Source of the DNA: Anaerolineaceae bacterium
GTDB taxonomy: Bacteria > Chloroflexota > Anaerolineae > Anaerolineales > Anaerolineaceae
Assembly (NCBI GenBank): GCA_029265815.1
Contig: JAJUGU010000001.1
Location: 1 to 64,000 of the forward strand
Reading direction: 5' to 3'
Length of the DNA stretch: 64,000 bases
Shown: piece after piece, positions 43,066 through 53,487 of the stretch
Layout: the number at the start of each line of letters is the position of its first letter
How positions within the stretch are numbered: the first letter of the stretch is position 1
The notes under the pieces: generated by a model
Databases searched by the model: none
What the model saw: the letters and a program-made list of their open reading frames with translations, nothing else
Told to the model about the DNA's origin: nothing
Made by a program: the position numbers and the translations under genes

Positions 43066-45798
43066 ATGGCAAAGAAAATGACCGGTGCAGAAATCAGGCA
43101 ATCATTCATTGACTTCTTTAAGAATAAACAGCATACATTTGTTCCTTCATCCTCGCTGGTACCTGGTGGCGATCAGACTTTGTTATTTACCAATGCTGGA
43201 ATGGTGCAGTTTAAAGACGTTTTTCTGGGAACAGACAAACGTCCTTATACGCGTGCCGTAAACTCTCAAAAATGTATGCGCGTGGCAGGAAAGCACAATG
43301 ACCTTGATGAGGTTGGCCGCGATGATTCCCATCATACCTTTTTTGAAATGCTAGGGAATTGGTCATTTGGGGATTATTACAAAAAAGAAGCAATCCAATG
43401 GGCGTGGGAACTCCTCACAAAAGAATGGGGGATTGATCCCAACCTGCTCTATGCGACCTGTTTTAGAGATGATCAGGGCGATCTTCCTGCGGATGAAGAA
43501 GCGTTTGAATACTGGAAAGAACAGCCCGGGCTGCTGCCAGATCACATTCTTTACTTTGGCCGTAAGGATAATTTTTGGGAAATGGCAGAAACTGGGCCCT
43601 GTGGTCCTTGTAGCGAAATCAGTATAGACCGGGGGCCTGAATTTTGCGATAAAAAGGGCGTAGCGGGGCATGTATGCAGAGTAAACGGAGATTGCGCACG
43701 TTTCCTCGAAATCTGGAATTTGGTATTCATGCAATACAAGCGAATCAACCAGACTGTTTTTGAACCTTTACCGGCAACCCATGTGGATACCGGAATGGGG
43801 CTTGATCGCATTGTCTCTATTCTGCAAAACACCAATTCCAACTACCGCACTGATCTATTCAGCCCGATGATGGACAGGATCCGTGAACTTGCAGGGACAA
43901 CGACCGATGAAATGAACGCAAATTTCACCCCATACCGAGTTATCGGCGACCATACACGTGCAGTGACATTTTTGATCGCCGATGGTGTTGTTCCGGGAAA
44001 CATTGGGCGCAATTATATATGCAGGATGATTATTCGGCGGGCAGCCCGGTTTGCACAGAAGATTGGACTAAATGAACCATTTATGGCAAAGGTTGCCGAG
44101 ACCGTAATCGATACCTATGGCTCAGCCTATCCTGAACTTGTCAACAACCGTAAAACGATTTTGGATAGTATTACGCGAGAAGAAAAACGCTTCCAGCGAA
44201 CGGTTGAAGAAGGGATAACCCGATTGCAGGATGAATTGGATGAACTTAAAAAGAGCAATGGAAGGGTACTCGATGGAACGAAGGCTTTCGAACTTTATGC
44301 CACTCATGGATTACCCCTTGAATTGACCCGCGATGTGGCGCGCGAATCTGATCTGGATGTTGATGAAGCGGGTTTTAAAAAAGCAATGGAAGAACACAGG
44401 GTTCAATCAGGTGCCGGCAAAGCATTCGGGCCGCTTGGCGGCGAGGATGTTGAGATTTACCGCGGTGTGTTCGAAGAACTGGTCAAACGCGGTCAATTAG
44501 ACCCATCAGGTGTAGCCTACAACCCTTATGAATGGCTGAGATCTGAAGGAAAGGTTTTGGCCCTGTTTTCTGAAGGTGACCCGGTAGATCAAGCCGTGGA
44601 AGGTCAACCGGTGGAAGTGCTGCTACCTCAAACGGGTTTCTATATTGAATCTGGTGGTCAGGTTGGTGATCGAGGAAAGATCGAAGCAAGAGATGGATCC
44701 TGGAGCATTACCGTTGACCAGGTTCGCCGCCCGGCCACGGGTGTGATTATTCATATCGGCACAGTTGAAAAAGGGAATCCGAATGTTGGCGATGAAGCAG
44801 TTGCCGAAGTAGATAAATCCCGGCGGATGGATATCATGCGAAATCATACCGCTACTCATTTGTTGCACGCCCAGTTGCACAAAATTCTTGGAGAACATGC
44901 ACGGCAGGCAGGTTCGTTGGTAGCACCAGACCGGCTTCGATTCGACTTTACACATCCTGAAGCATTGACGCAGGAACAATTAGACGCCATTGAACGCGGG
45001 GTCAATCAGGATATTCTTGAGGCTCACGAACTATCGATCAAGGTTAAATCTCTACAAACAGCAATGTCAGAGGGAGCAATGGCCTTATTCGGTGAAAAAT
45101 ATGGTGAGAACGTGCGCACGATCACAATCGACCCCGAGCACCCGATTTCCTATGAATTATGCGGCGGAACTCATGTAGAAAACACCGCAGATATCGGCTC
45201 ATTCCTTATCGTTAGTGAAGGAAGCGCAGCTGCGGGTATCCGGCGTGTCGAAGCCGTTACCGGGCGTGCTGCATATGATGTCATCCATAACCGGAATAAG
45301 ATCCTGAGACGTGCAGCGAGATTGACCAATGCCTCTATTGAAGATGTGACGGAAAAAATCAGTAATTTACAGGATGAAGTAGAGTCTTTGCGTATAGAGT
45401 TGGGCAAAATACGCCAGGAATGGGTAAAGAAAGAGTTTGAGGAAAAATTGACTGGAATGACGAACATTTCAGGCATTCCGGTGCTTTCGGTGGAATTGAA
45501 AGGTGCCGACCTTGACACCTTGAGGCAGATGACTGACCTTTTCCGGTCAAAGAATCCATCTGGTGTCGTTGCGGTTGGTTCTGTGATCAACGATAAACCA
45601 ATGATCATATGCTCGGTGACCGAGGATTTGGTGAAACGCGGCATCAATGCCGGTGAGATTGTCAGACACGCCGCATCCATCATCGGGGGCAGCGGTGGCG
45701 GCAGACCAGTACTCGCACAGGCAGGCGGCAAAGACGCATCAAAATTACCTGAGGCAATGGCAAGCATCCCCGCGTTACTTGAAGGAAAACTCAAATAG
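43066..45798 (+). CDS. alaS: Alanyl-tRNA synthetase
   Basis: 910 residues, full length. Class II catalytic core with HHTFFEMLGNWSFGDYY, the tRNA-recognition helical region, editing domain with zinc ligands HTATHLLH and CGGTHVENT, and C-Ala with a coiled coil and a Gly-rich GGSGGGRP end. It charges tRNA-Ala and clears mischarged Ser/Gly. AAGGTGA lies just before the ATG. Monocistronic between two strong terminators. Confidence 0.96.
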   Translation: MAKKMTGAEIRQSFIDFFKNKQHTFVPSSSLVPGGDQTLLFTNAGMVQFKDVFLGTDKRPYTRAVNSQKCMRVAGKHNDLDEVGRDDSHHTFFEMLGNWSFGDYYKKEAIQWAWELLTKEWGIDPNLLYATCFRDDQGDLPADEEAFEYWKEQPGLLPDHILYFGRKDNFWEMAETGPCGPCSEISIDRGPEFCDKKGVAGHVCRVNGDCARFLEIWNLVFMQYKRINQTVFEPLPATHVDTGMGLDRIVSILQNTNSNYRTDLFSPMMDRIRELAGTTTDEMNANFTPYRVIGDHTRAVTFLIADGVVPGNIGRNYICRMIIRRAARFAQKIGLNEPFMAKVAETVIDTYGSAYPELVNNRKTILDSITREEKRFQRTVEEGITRLQDELDELKKSNGRVLDGTKAFELYATHGLPLELTRDVARESDLDVDEAGFKKAMEEHRVQSGAGKAFGPLGGEDVEIYRGVFEELVKRGQLDPSGVAYNPYEWLRSEGKVLALFSEGDPVDQAVEGQPVEVLLPQTGFYIESGGQVGDRGKIEARDGSWSITVDQVRRPATGVIIHIGTVEKGNPNVGDEAVAEVDKSRRMDIMRNHTATHLLHAQLHKILGEHARQAGSLVAPDRLRFDFTHPEALTQEQLDAIERGVNQDILEAHELSIKVKSLQTAMSEGAMALFGEKYGENVRTITIDPEHPISYELCGGTHVENTADIGSFLIVSEGSAAAGIRRVEAVTGRAAYDVIHNRNKILRRAARLTNASIEDVTEKISNLQDEVESLRIELGKIRQEWVKKEFEEKLTGMTNISGIPVLSVELKGADLDTLRQMTDLFRSKNPSGVVAVGSVINDKPMIICSVTEDLVKRGINAGEIVRHAASIIGGSGGGRPVLAQAGGKDASKLPEAMASIPALLEGKLK

Positions 45799-45800
45799 AA

Positions 45801-45832
45801 TAAAAAGAACTCCCAACCGGGAGTTCTTTTTT
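45801..45832. terminator. Bidirectional terminator between alaS and gcvPB
   Basis: AAAAAGAACTCCC-AACC-GGGAGTTCTTTTTT. Confidence 0.93.
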
Positions 45833-45847
45833 ACTTATTTATCAGGA

Positions 45848-47311
45848 TCAATTACTCTCAGGCAGCCAGCAGCAAAGAACCAGTTCTTTGGCTGCCTTTA
45901 CCTCGTCAAGACGGCCGACCGGAGTATGGTGGGGAGCCTCTTTCAACAGTTCTGGTGAAGAGTGTGCTTCCTCTGCAATTTTCAACAGTGCATCCGCAAA
46001 CTTATCCAATACTTGTTTGCTTTCAGTTTCAGTAGGCTCGATCATCAATGCTTCGTGCACGATGAGGGGGAAGTAGTTTGTGGGCGGATGAAAATCGTAA
46101 TCCATCAGGCGTTTTGCCACGTCTAATGCATGAACATCAGGTGCATCAGACCAGCAACCTTCAACAACAAACTCATGCATGTAAGAACGGTCATAAGGTA
46201 ATGTGTATTTATCGCGAATTCTGGAAAGTATATAGTTAGCATTCAATACTGCATATTCTGCTACTTTTTTCAGTCCTTCTGCACCGTGCATGCGAATATA
46301 TGTGAATGCGCGTACCATCACACCAAATTGTCCATAAAATGCTTTCACTCGGCCAATGGTTTTTGCTGGAATCGTTAAACCATATAACGGTGGAATCTCC
46401 TCAGTAGCTTCCTCAATAATGCTCACAATCGGGGCTGGCAGGAAGTCAACAAGGTGCGGTGCAACTCCAACCGGTCCTGATCCAGGACCTCCGCCGCCAT
46501 GAGGGGTTGAAAACGTCTTATGAAGATTGAAGTGCATGACGTCAAAACCGAGATCACCGGGGCGGGTAATACCCAGCAGGGCATTTAAGTTGGCACCGTC
46601 GCCATACACAAGGCCGCCAGCACGATGAACTGTCTCAATGACTTCAAGGACATTTTCATCGAACACGCCGAGTGTATTTGGGTTCGTCAACATCAAGCCT
46701 GCGACCGTCTCATCGCACAGATCGTGCAGTTTTGCCAGGTCCACATTTCCCCGAGAATCAGAAGGGATAGGAATTACCTCTAAGCCATTCATTGCCGATG
46801 TTGCCGGGTTTGTGCCGTGAGCTGAATCAGGGATCAGGATTCGCGTTCGTTTGAAATCTCCGCGGGATTGGTGGTAAGCATGAATAATCTTGACACCGAC
46901 AAATTCACCCTGTGCACCAGCTGCGGGTTGTAAACTGACAGCTGCGAATCCGCTAATCTCTTTCAATTGTTCTTGAAGGCTGTACATGAGTGCGAGACTG
47001 CCTTGAACGGTTTCGATTGGCTGCAAGGGATGAATATTGGCAAAACCTGGCAAGCGGGAGGTTACCTCGTTGATTTTTGGGTTGTATTTCATTGTGCAGG
47101 AACCCAGAGGATAAAGCCCGGTATCGATACTGTAGTTCTTGGTCGAAAGGTGGGTAAAATGCCTTACCACATCCACTTCAGATAACTCAGGGAGTGGAAG
47201 GTTTGTGCGAATGAATTCATCAGGGACCTTGAAGGCGGGTACATCAGACTCTGGAAATTGAACCCCGATTCTCCCGGCAGAAGACAATTCGTAAATGGTA
47301 GGTTCAGTCAT
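45848..47311 (-). CDS. gcvPB: Glycine dehydrogenase (decarboxylating) subunit 2
   Basis: 487 residues, C-terminal half of the split P-protein; PLP-lysine K265 in HFNLHKTFSTPHGGGGPG. With GcvPA it decarboxylates glycine and transfers the aminomethyl group to the lipoyl arm of GcvH. It overlaps gcvPA by 8 bases. Confidence 0.95.
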   Translation of the reverse strand: MTEPTIYELSSAGRIGVQFPESDVPAFKVPDEFIRTNLPLPELSEVDVVRHFTHLSTKNYSIDTGLYPLGSCTMKYNPKINEVTSRLPGFANIHPLQPIETVQGSLALMYSLQEQLKEISGFAAVSLQPAAGAQGEFVGVKIIHAYHQSRGDFKRTRILIPDSAHGTNPATSAMNGLEVIPIPSDSRGNVDLAKLHDLCDETVAGLMLTNPNTLGVFDENVLEVIETVHRAGGLVYGDGANLNALLGITRPGDLGFDVMHFNLHKTFSTPHGGGGPGSGPVGVAPHLVDFLPAPIVSIIEEATEEIPPLYGLTIPAKTIGRVKAFYGQFGVMVRAFTYIRMHGAEGLKKVAEYAVLNANYILSRIRDKYTLPYDRSYMHEFVVEGCWSDAPDVHALDVAKRLMDYDFHPPTNYFPLIVHEALMIEPTETESKQVLDKFADALLKIAEEAHSSPELLKEAPHHTPVGRLDEVKAAKELVLCCWLPESN

Positions 47312-48656
47312 TGCCGGCCTCCCTTAATAGTTCTACGAAAGCATCAATATCATCTTTGGAATTCATCTCCGTTACCGCAACCAGCATGTGATTTTTAAGC
47401 TGCGGATAATCGATACCCAGATCGTATCCACCAAGAATGCCATTATCGAGCATATCATTGTTAATCTCTTCAACTGATTTTGGGCACTTGACCACAAATT
47501 CATGGAAGAATGGTTCTTTGTTAACAATTTCAAAACCAGTAACAGTGGAGATTTGCTGGGCGGCGTAATGCGCTTTCTGGTAGCACAGATTGGCGATCTG
47601 TTTCAAACCGTGCTTTCCAAGAAGGCTAAGGTAAATGGTTGCAGCAAGGGTCATCAATCCCTGGTTGGTGCAAATATTGGAAGTAGCTTTTTCACGGCGG
47701 ATGTGCTGTTCACGTGCGGTCAGGGTTAAGACATAACCGCGTCTGCCCTGCGCATCAGTGGTTTCTCCAACCAGTCGGCCAGACATCTTTCGAACCAACT
47801 CTTTTTTTGTTGCAAAGAATCCCAGGTAGGGTCCGCCATACGAGAGCGGGATTCCCAGAGGCTGACCTTCTCCTACGACGATATCCGCTCCGAATTCACC
47901 CGGTGCCTTGATCAACCCGAGTGCAGTGGGATTTGCCACGACCGCGAGAAGAGCTCCATTTTCGTGGGTTTTTTCGGCGAGAATTTTGTAGTCGAATATC
48001 CTACCGAAGAAATCGGGGTACTGGACTACAACCAGTGCAGTTTGATCGTCAATGAGAGGGATCAATTCGGAAGGATTCTCAAATGGACCCTTTTCTTTGC
48101 CACCGGTTTCAATCGAGATATTTTCATAATTACAGAGGTAAGAGCAGAGCACTTCTCGATACTGTGGGTGCACGGCAGGAGAAAGAATTATCCGCGTCCG
48201 TTTTCCACGGAAGTGATGGTATGCCATTACTCCTGCTTCTGCAGTAGCAGTCGCGCCATCATAATGTGAGGCGTTGCTGGCATCCATCCCTGTAAGGTTG
48301 GAAATCAATGACTGAAACTCAAACACCGCCTGCAGTGTACCCTGTGAGATTTCAGGCTGATAAGGCGTGTAAGCAGTATAGAACTCACTTCTGCGCAGCA
48401 ATGAATCGATTACAGCAGGAATATAGTGATTGTAAGCACCTGCACCTAAGAAACTGACCAATTCAGAAACTGGCTCATTCGCCTGGGAATAATCTGTCAA
48501 TTCAGACAAAACTTCCATCTCAGTGACGCCGGATGGAAGATTAAGCTTGGGGAATCGATACTTTTCAGGAACATCGGCGAAAAGATCAGCCATGCTGCTG
48601 ACGCCGATGCTTTTGAGCATCTCCTCCGTTTCTGCTTTAGTATGAGGAATGAACAT
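47304..48656 (-). CDS. gcvPA: Glycine dehydrogenase (decarboxylating) subunit 1
   Basis: 450 residues, N-terminal half of the split P-protein: FIPHTKAETEEMLKSIG at the start, FLGAGAYNHYIP, YTPYQPEISQGTLQ and ATSNICTNQGL. It forms the heterotetramer with GcvPB. Its start codon touches the gcvH stop (TAATG), so the order gcvH-gcvPA-gcvPB is translated as one unit. gcvT and lpd are not present in the window. Confidence 0.95.
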   Translation of the reverse strand: MFIPHTKAETEEMLKSIGVSSMADLFADVPEKYRFPKLNLPSGVTEMEVLSELTDYSQANEPVSELVSFLGAGAYNHYIPAVIDSLLRRSEFYTAYTPYQPEISQGTLQAVFEFQSLISNLTGMDASNASHYDGATATAEAGVMAYHHFRGKRTRIILSPAVHPQYREVLCSYLCNYENISIETGGKEKGPFENPSELIPLIDDQTALVVVQYPDFFGRIFDYKILAEKTHENGALLAVVANPTALGLIKAPGEFGADIVVGEGQPLGIPLSYGGPYLGFFATKKELVRKMSGRLVGETTDAQGRRGYVLTLTAREQHIRREKATSNICTNQGLMTLAATIYLSLLGKHGLKQIANLCYQKAHYAAQQISTVTGFEIVNKEPFFHEFVVKCPKSVEEINNDMLDNGILGGYDLGIDYPQLKNHMLVAVTEMNSKDDIDAFVELLREAGND

Positions 48657-49048
48657 TAGTGACTCCGCGTCTCACAATATTCGGTATATGCTTTCGCGTT
48701 CATCAAATCGTCCAATTCCTTGGGATTAGTGAGTTCGACCTTGATCATCCATGCTGCACCAAACGGGTCGGAATTGACTAATTCAGGAGTGTTGGCAAGG
48801 TCTTCGTTGACTGCAATGACTTTACCAGAAACTGGGATGGTGACATCCGCCGCAGCTTTGACCGATTCGATAGTACCCACAACGCTGCCTTTGGAGAGAG
48901 TTTCACCGATGCCAGCAGTGATCTCGACAAAAACCACGTCAGAGAGTTGATCCTGGGCATAATCACTCACGCCGAGAGTAGCGGTATTGCCTTCAACCAA
49001 CAGCCATTCATCAGTACTTGCATATTTCAAGTTTTCCGGTGTTTTCAT
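48656..49048 (-). CDS. gcvH: Glycine cleavage system H protein
   Basis: 130 residues, single lipoyl domain with the lipoylation site K64 in ESVKAAAD. It shuttles the aminomethyl group between P and T proteins. SD GGAGG precedes the ATG. First gene of the gcv operon. Confidence 0.95.
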   Translation of the reverse strand: MKTPENLKYASTDEWLLVEGNTATLGVSDYAQDQLSDVVFVEITAGIGETLSKGSVVGTIESVKAAADVTIPVSGKVIAVNEDLANTPELVNSDPFGAAWMIKVELTNPKELDDLMNAKAYTEYCETRSH

Positions 49049-49129
49049 GTTTCCTCCATTGGGGATTTGGATTTCCTGACATTAAGTTGAATCAAGGTTT
49101 ATAGATGAGGACTTTGTTATTGCCTTTAC

Positions 49130-49158
49130 ATTCTACGAAGCACTGATTAAAAAGTCAA
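49130..49158 (-). promoter_or_regulatory. Promoter of the gcvH-gcvPA-gcvPB operon
   Basis: Minus strand TTGACT, 17 bp, TAGAAT. No glycine riboswitch features are seen in the ~80-base leader. Confidence 0.7.
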
Positions 49159-49163
49159 GAAAA

Positions 49164-50456
49164 TTAACCTGGGTTCTCAATGTTCTGCTTATTAAGTAAG
49201 TTTCTCCCCCCTAACCAGAATAATAAGAATCCGGTAAAACGAATCACGGTGGCGGTGACCAGACCAGCCTGCAGAGAGAAAGTATCTGCGATAAAGGTTG
49301 CCACCATCGGTGCGATAATCGCAGCCAGATACTGGATCATCTGGGCAATCGAGACAAAGATAGCACTGTATTGGACAGGCACTGTTTTCATTAACTCATC
49401 AAAAAAAACAAGGTCAACTCCGCCAGAAAAAACACCTGCAAAACCTGCGATCAAAGCGATTTGCCATGGAATCACGGTCAGGGATACCAGCATTGGGTAA
49501 AGAGATAATCCAAGTGTTGTCCAAACTAGGACTGAGCGGGTACCATATTTCTTAGAATGGCGAGTCCAAAAAAAATATGCCAGGATAAGGATTACAGTCT
49601 GGCTCATGTTAATAATAGAGATCCAGGCATCTGATGCATGTGCTACTCTGACAAGGTAAAGTGGAATAAGAGGAATAGAGAGATTGACACCCGCCATAAA
49701 AACGAAACGTTTTGACATAAAACTGATAAATGGTTTTTCAGAAAGTACAAGATCTTTCATATCTTTGAGTTGACTCAGGAGACTTTTTGATGCATTAAGC
49801 ACCGGTGGTATTGTTGGTTCGAGCTTTATTTGCGAAGAATAATAATAGCTCAACAATCCGCCGATAGACATTCCGATGAACATTAACTGGTAATTTAAAG
49901 GGAAAATGATATGGTCAAGCAGTTGTCCGATAGCCAATACTGACAATGATGTTGTGACCCCCATTGTAGACCAGCGTCTGCTCATTAACTCAAAACGTCG
50001 ATCAGGACCAGCTACAGCATTCATGACTACAGAAAATGAAATGGATACTACCGTCTGTGGAACGGTAGCAATTGCCCAGATCATCAGAATCGAATTTACC
50101 AGGATGGTTTCGGGGATGAAAAATGAAATGATGCCGGTTAACGCATAAGAGGCGATGACTAGAACTCTGGCAATGCTGAACCATTTGACAATATTGGGCT
50201 GCTTCTGCAGGAATCTTCCCAATGGAATTGCCAGCACCATTCCGGTAAGTGCAGGCATGGATGAGAGCAACCCGACCTGAAAAGTTGTGGCGTTTAGATG
50301 TGTAAGGAATACCGGTAAAAATGGACTGGCTGCATTCGCCAGACCAACACCAATCGCATCAATCTGAACACATTGGAAATTCCGTTTTGTCTGAACGGTG
50401 AGCGTTTCAGAAAGTCGAAGACTACCTGGCTTAGAAAAAACGGATTTAAATTTCAT
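49164..50456 (-). CDS. MFS transporter
   Basis: 430 residues with about 12 hydrophobic segments; the first-half loop reads AIPLGRFLQKQPNIVKWF. N-terminal cytoplasmic tail of about 35 residues. Substrate unknown. No SD is visible before ATG, and a TATAAT (minus strand, 50475-50480) lies about 20 bases upstream. Divergent from the AOR-like gene. Confidence 0.82.
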   Translation of the reverse strand: MKFKSVFSKPGSLRLSETLTVQTKRNFQCVQIDAIGVGLANAASPFLPVFLTHLNATTFQVGLLSSMPALTGMVLAIPLGRFLQKQPNIVKWFSIARVLVIASYALTGIISFFIPETILVNSILMIWAIATVPQTVVSISFSVVMNAVAGPDRRFELMSRRWSTMGVTTSLSVLAIGQLLDHIIFPLNYQLMFIGMSIGGLLSYYYSSQIKLEPTIPPVLNASKSLLSQLKDMKDLVLSEKPFISFMSKRFVFMAGVNLSIPLIPLYLVRVAHASDAWISIINMSQTVILILAYFFWTRHSKKYGTRSVLVWTTLGLSLYPMLVSLTVIPWQIALIAGFAGVFSGGVDLVFFDELMKTVPVQYSAIFVSIAQMIQYLAAIIAPMVATFIADTFSLQAGLVTATVIRFTGFLLFWLGGRNLLNKQNIENPG

Positions 50457-50555
50457 ATCAAATGGTATTTGAAATTATACCAATGACCATAAGGTAAGAT
50501 AATCTTAAAATAGGATATGAGTAAATTAAAAATTGATAGATATAATAAACAGCAT

Positions 50556-50564
50556 TGATATAAT
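50556..50564 (+). promoter_or_regulatory. Extended -10 promoter of the AOR-like gene
   Basis: TGATATAAT (TG-n-TATAAT) about 39 bases before the start codon; no matching -35. Confidence 0.5.
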
Positions 50565-50602
50565 TTGTAGAAAGAAGACAAACCTAAGGAACAGGAGCGG
50601 AA

Positions 50603-52765
50603 ATGGATTTATCGGTTGCGGAAATTAAAAAGGGGCATAAAGTAGTATCAGAGTTTTCTTATGACTTACACCCTGTTGTGCATGGCTATGCAAATCGGAC
50701 CTTGCACATTAACCTTGAGAGTGGAATCATCACGGCAAAACCAGTTGATCAATATATGAGGGATACATTTACCGGAGGAAAAGGTTTTTGCCTGTGGCTG
50801 CTCTGGAACGCAACTAAGCCTGACACAAAATGGGATGATCCTGAAAACGAGTTGGTAATTGCGGGCGGGCCGATTGGGGGGATTACAGCCTATCCAGGCA
50901 GCGGTAAATGTACTGCGGTTACCATTTCCCCGCTTACGAAATCTGTAATTGACAGCAATGGTGGAGGTTATTTCGGTCCATACCTAAAATTTGCCGGGTG
51001 GGATGCTCTAGAAATCCAGGGTAAGGCAGATAAGGATGTCGTAATTATTATCGATGGTGATCAGGGAAAAGTGAGCGTCGAAGAAGCACCCCTTGAAGCA
51101 GTCGATACTCATATCCTTATTAAACAGATTACTGATATGCTAGCGGAAACAGATAAAGAAAAAAGCGGAATTTCCATAATTTCTGCAGGTACTGCGGCTG
51201 AGCATGTACCGATCTGCGGATTGAATATCAGTTATTACGATTCTCGTAGAAAGGAAATTCGAATCAAGCAGGCTGCGCGTGGTGGGTGTGGCACGGTATT
51301 GCGTGATAAGAAGATCAAAGCAATCATAGTTAAATATTCCAGTTTAAGTGGAGATAGCAATGGAGCAGCCAACATGGAGCTAATCCGGGCTGCCGGAAAA
51401 CGGATTAATAAAGAGATCAGTGATTTTGATGCTTCTCAAAATGACATGCGCCACCTGGGAACACCTTATCTGATCGAGATCATGAATAAATTCGACATCC
51501 TTCCGGTAAAGAATTTTCGCTTTGGATCAGATCCACAGGCATACAAAATTAATGGAGAGGTATGGAAATCCATGTATGATTTTCGCGGACCAGATGGTTG
51601 TTGGTATGGATGTACTCTCCAGTGTGCTCATTCGGTTCCACATTTTCATTTACACTCAGGGCCATATAAAGGGCAACCAGTCAACGTGGATGGTCCGGAG
51701 TATGAATCATTAGGTGCGCTAGGATCCAACCTGGGCATTTTCGATGCCCCGGCTGTTCTTGAATTATGTTTCTATTGTGACACTTATGGTATTGATACCA
51801 TTTCAGTTGGCAATTCAATGGCCTTCGCTTTTGAGTGCTATGAACTTGGCATCCTGGATAAACAAAAAACAGGCGGTCTTGAGTTAACCTGGGGAAATGC
51901 CGAGGCTGCTTTTGAATTGCTGCACCAAATGGCACGAGGCGAGGGGTTTGGCGTAATTGTTGGACAGGGTGTGCGGGAGATGAGACGCTTATTTGTTGAA
52001 AAGTATGGCGCTGATCCCCGCCAATTACTCGACATTGGGATGGAGATCAAGGGACTCGAAATTTCAGAATACATTTCTCGTGAATCACTTGCTCAGCAAG
52101 GCGGGTATGCGCTGGCGTCAAAAGGTCCGCAGCACGATGAAGCATGGTTGATCTTCATGGAAATGGTGCATAAACAATTACCCACATTTGAAATTAAAGC
52201 AGAAGCGCTGCATTACTTTCCAATCTGGCGGACATGGTTCTCATTGCACGGCTTATGCAAGCTGCCCTGGAATGACATTATCCCGGCATCGAATAAAACT
52301 GCCGCAGAACCAGCAAAGGTGCCAGAACACGTGGAGAACTACTGCTGGCTGTATGAGGGGATGACTGGAAAGAAAACTACCCCTGCTGATCTCATGGAAC
52401 AGTCAGAGAAAGTATATAATTTTCAACGGTTGTTTAATTTACGATTGGGTTTTGGAACTCGTCAGCATGACTATCCACCATATCGCTTGATTGGCCCGGC
52501 AACTGAAGCTGAATACCTGGTTCATCAGGATAGATATGATTCACAGTTAAAAGAATTGGTTGGCATTGATCCGGAAGGAAAATCTACAGCAGAAAAAATT
52601 GCAATCATGCGAACTTATCGGGAAAACCAGTATGAACAACTGGTAGATGCAGTTTACAAACGCCGTGGATGGACGATGAATGGCGTACCAACTCAAGAGA
52701 CTGCACACAGGTTAGGTATAGATATTCCCGAGGTAATTGAGCTGATCCGTGATAATGGCGGATAA
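50603..52765 (+). CDS. Aldehyde:ferredoxin oxidoreductase-family tungsten/molybdenum enzyme
   Basis: 720 residues. The N-terminal AOR domain carries TFTGGKGFCLWLLW and the pterin-binding stretch RGGCGTVLRDKKIKAI. [4Fe-4S] ligands are C333-x3-C337-x3-C341 with a distal C552 in LHGLCKLPW. The family oxidises aldehydes to acids with ferredoxin, or acts as the BamB-type catalytic subunit of aryl-CoA reductases; this chain is somewhat long, and no BamC-like partner or cofactor genes adjoin. SD AGGAGCGG before ATG. Monocistronic. Confidence 0.88.
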   Translation: MDLSVAEIKKGHKVVSEFSYDLHPVVHGYANRTLHINLESGIITAKPVDQYMRDTFTGGKGFCLWLLWNATKPDTKWDDPENELVIAGGPIGGITAYPGSGKCTAVTISPLTKSVIDSNGGGYFGPYLKFAGWDALEIQGKADKDVVIIIDGDQGKVSVEEAPLEAVDTHILIKQITDMLAETDKEKSGISIISAGTAAEHVPICGLNISYYDSRRKEIRIKQAARGGCGTVLRDKKIKAIIVKYSSLSGDSNGAANMELIRAAGKRINKEISDFDASQNDMRHLGTPYLIEIMNKFDILPVKNFRFGSDPQAYKINGEVWKSMYDFRGPDGCWYGCTLQCAHSVPHFHLHSGPYKGQPVNVDGPEYESLGALGSNLGIFDAPAVLELCFYCDTYGIDTISVGNSMAFAFECYELGILDKQKTGGLELTWGNAEAAFELLHQMARGEGFGVIVGQGVREMRRLFVEKYGADPRQLLDIGMEIKGLEISEYISRESLAQQGGYALASKGPQHDEAWLIFMEMVHKQLPTFEIKAEALHYFPIWRTWFSLHGLCKLPWNDIIPASNKTAAEPAKVPEHVENYCWLYEGMTGKKTTPADLMEQSEKVYNFQRLFNLRLGFGTRQHDYPPYRLIGPATEAEYLVHQDRYDSQLKELVGIDPEGKSTAEKIAIMRTYRENQYEQLVDAVYKRRGWTMNGVPTQETAHRLGIDIPEVIELIRDNGG

Positions 52766-52778
52766 ACTATAATCCAGT

Positions 52779-53423
52779 TTATTCTCCAATGAAAATTTCA
52801 GTGACCAAGATAGTATTGCAACCCGAATCCTGCCAGTAGCCGATGTAATTACCTGCGTCATCCCATCCATCGATGCGGTCGATTTCATATCCCTTGATCA
52901 AGATGTATTGCCCTTGTTCAACCTGTCGTAAATTTTGAAAAATGGATTGGTCCATGGGCAAGGTGTGCAACAGGTTGATTGAACCCTGAGGTTGTGATCC
53001 GTCCTCTGACCTCCAGGTGAAGTGGTGGTTGGATACTGCAATGGATACCCGGGACGGATCCTGAAAATCTCCGTTGGTTAGCAGTATATCCTGGCTTAAT
53101 ATTGCAAATTCTCCGGAGTGAATTGCTGAGTTGTGGCGCACTTCTCCGGAAAAAACTTGAAGTGTGTTTTCTTCATAAGAAATCTGCCAGTGACGACCAT
53201 CGGGCAGCGATAGCGTATGGAATCCATTGGTAACGATCATCGAATTGAAATCTTCGAGGGCGTTATCGTTAACAATTTTTTCGATTTCATTATGGAACAG
53301 AAAAAGGGAGATCAGAAGGACGATGATGATGAATAGTGGCAGGGTATAAGGAATCATTGCCCTGAGTGAATCGGGTGAAAAGAAATTGTGATGCTGATCG
53401 GGTTGACTATTTTGAAAAGTCAT
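52779..53423 (-). CDS. Single-pass membrane protein, unknown
   Basis: 214 residues: short N-tail, one TM (about 25-43, YTLPLFIIIVLLISLFLF), and an extracytoplasmic beta-rich domain without recognised motifs. The ATG at 53423 is chosen because a longer reading would overlap the glmS ribozyme on the other strand. No clear SD. Its stop lies 13 bases from the AOR gene stop, and its 5' end is head-to-head with the glmS promoter. Confidence 0.6.
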   Translation of the reverse strand: MTFQNSQPDQHHNFFSPDSLRAMIPYTLPLFIIIVLLISLFLFHNEIEKIVNDNALEDFNSMIVTNGFHTLSLPDGRHWQISYEENTLQVFSGEVRHNSAIHSGEFAILSQDILLTNGDFQDPSRVSIAVSNHHFTWRSEDGSQPQGSINLLHTLPMDQSIFQNLRQVEQGQYILIKGYEIDRIDGWDDAGNYIGYWQDSGCNTILVTEIFIGE

Positions 53424-53433
53424 AGTGTATAAT
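53403..53433 (+). promoter_or_regulatory. Promoter of the glmS leader
   Basis: TTGACT (53403-53408) and TATAAT (53428-53433) with a longish 19-bp spacer. Confidence 0.5.
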
Positions 53434-53487
53434 CGAAATAAATCGGAGGTGAATATAAGTTTATATGATAAAGTAAAAAAAAGGAAA

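Noticed and set aside
49049-49163. Glycine riboswitch before gcvH
   Set aside because: The ~80-base leader has none of the tandem aptamer features.
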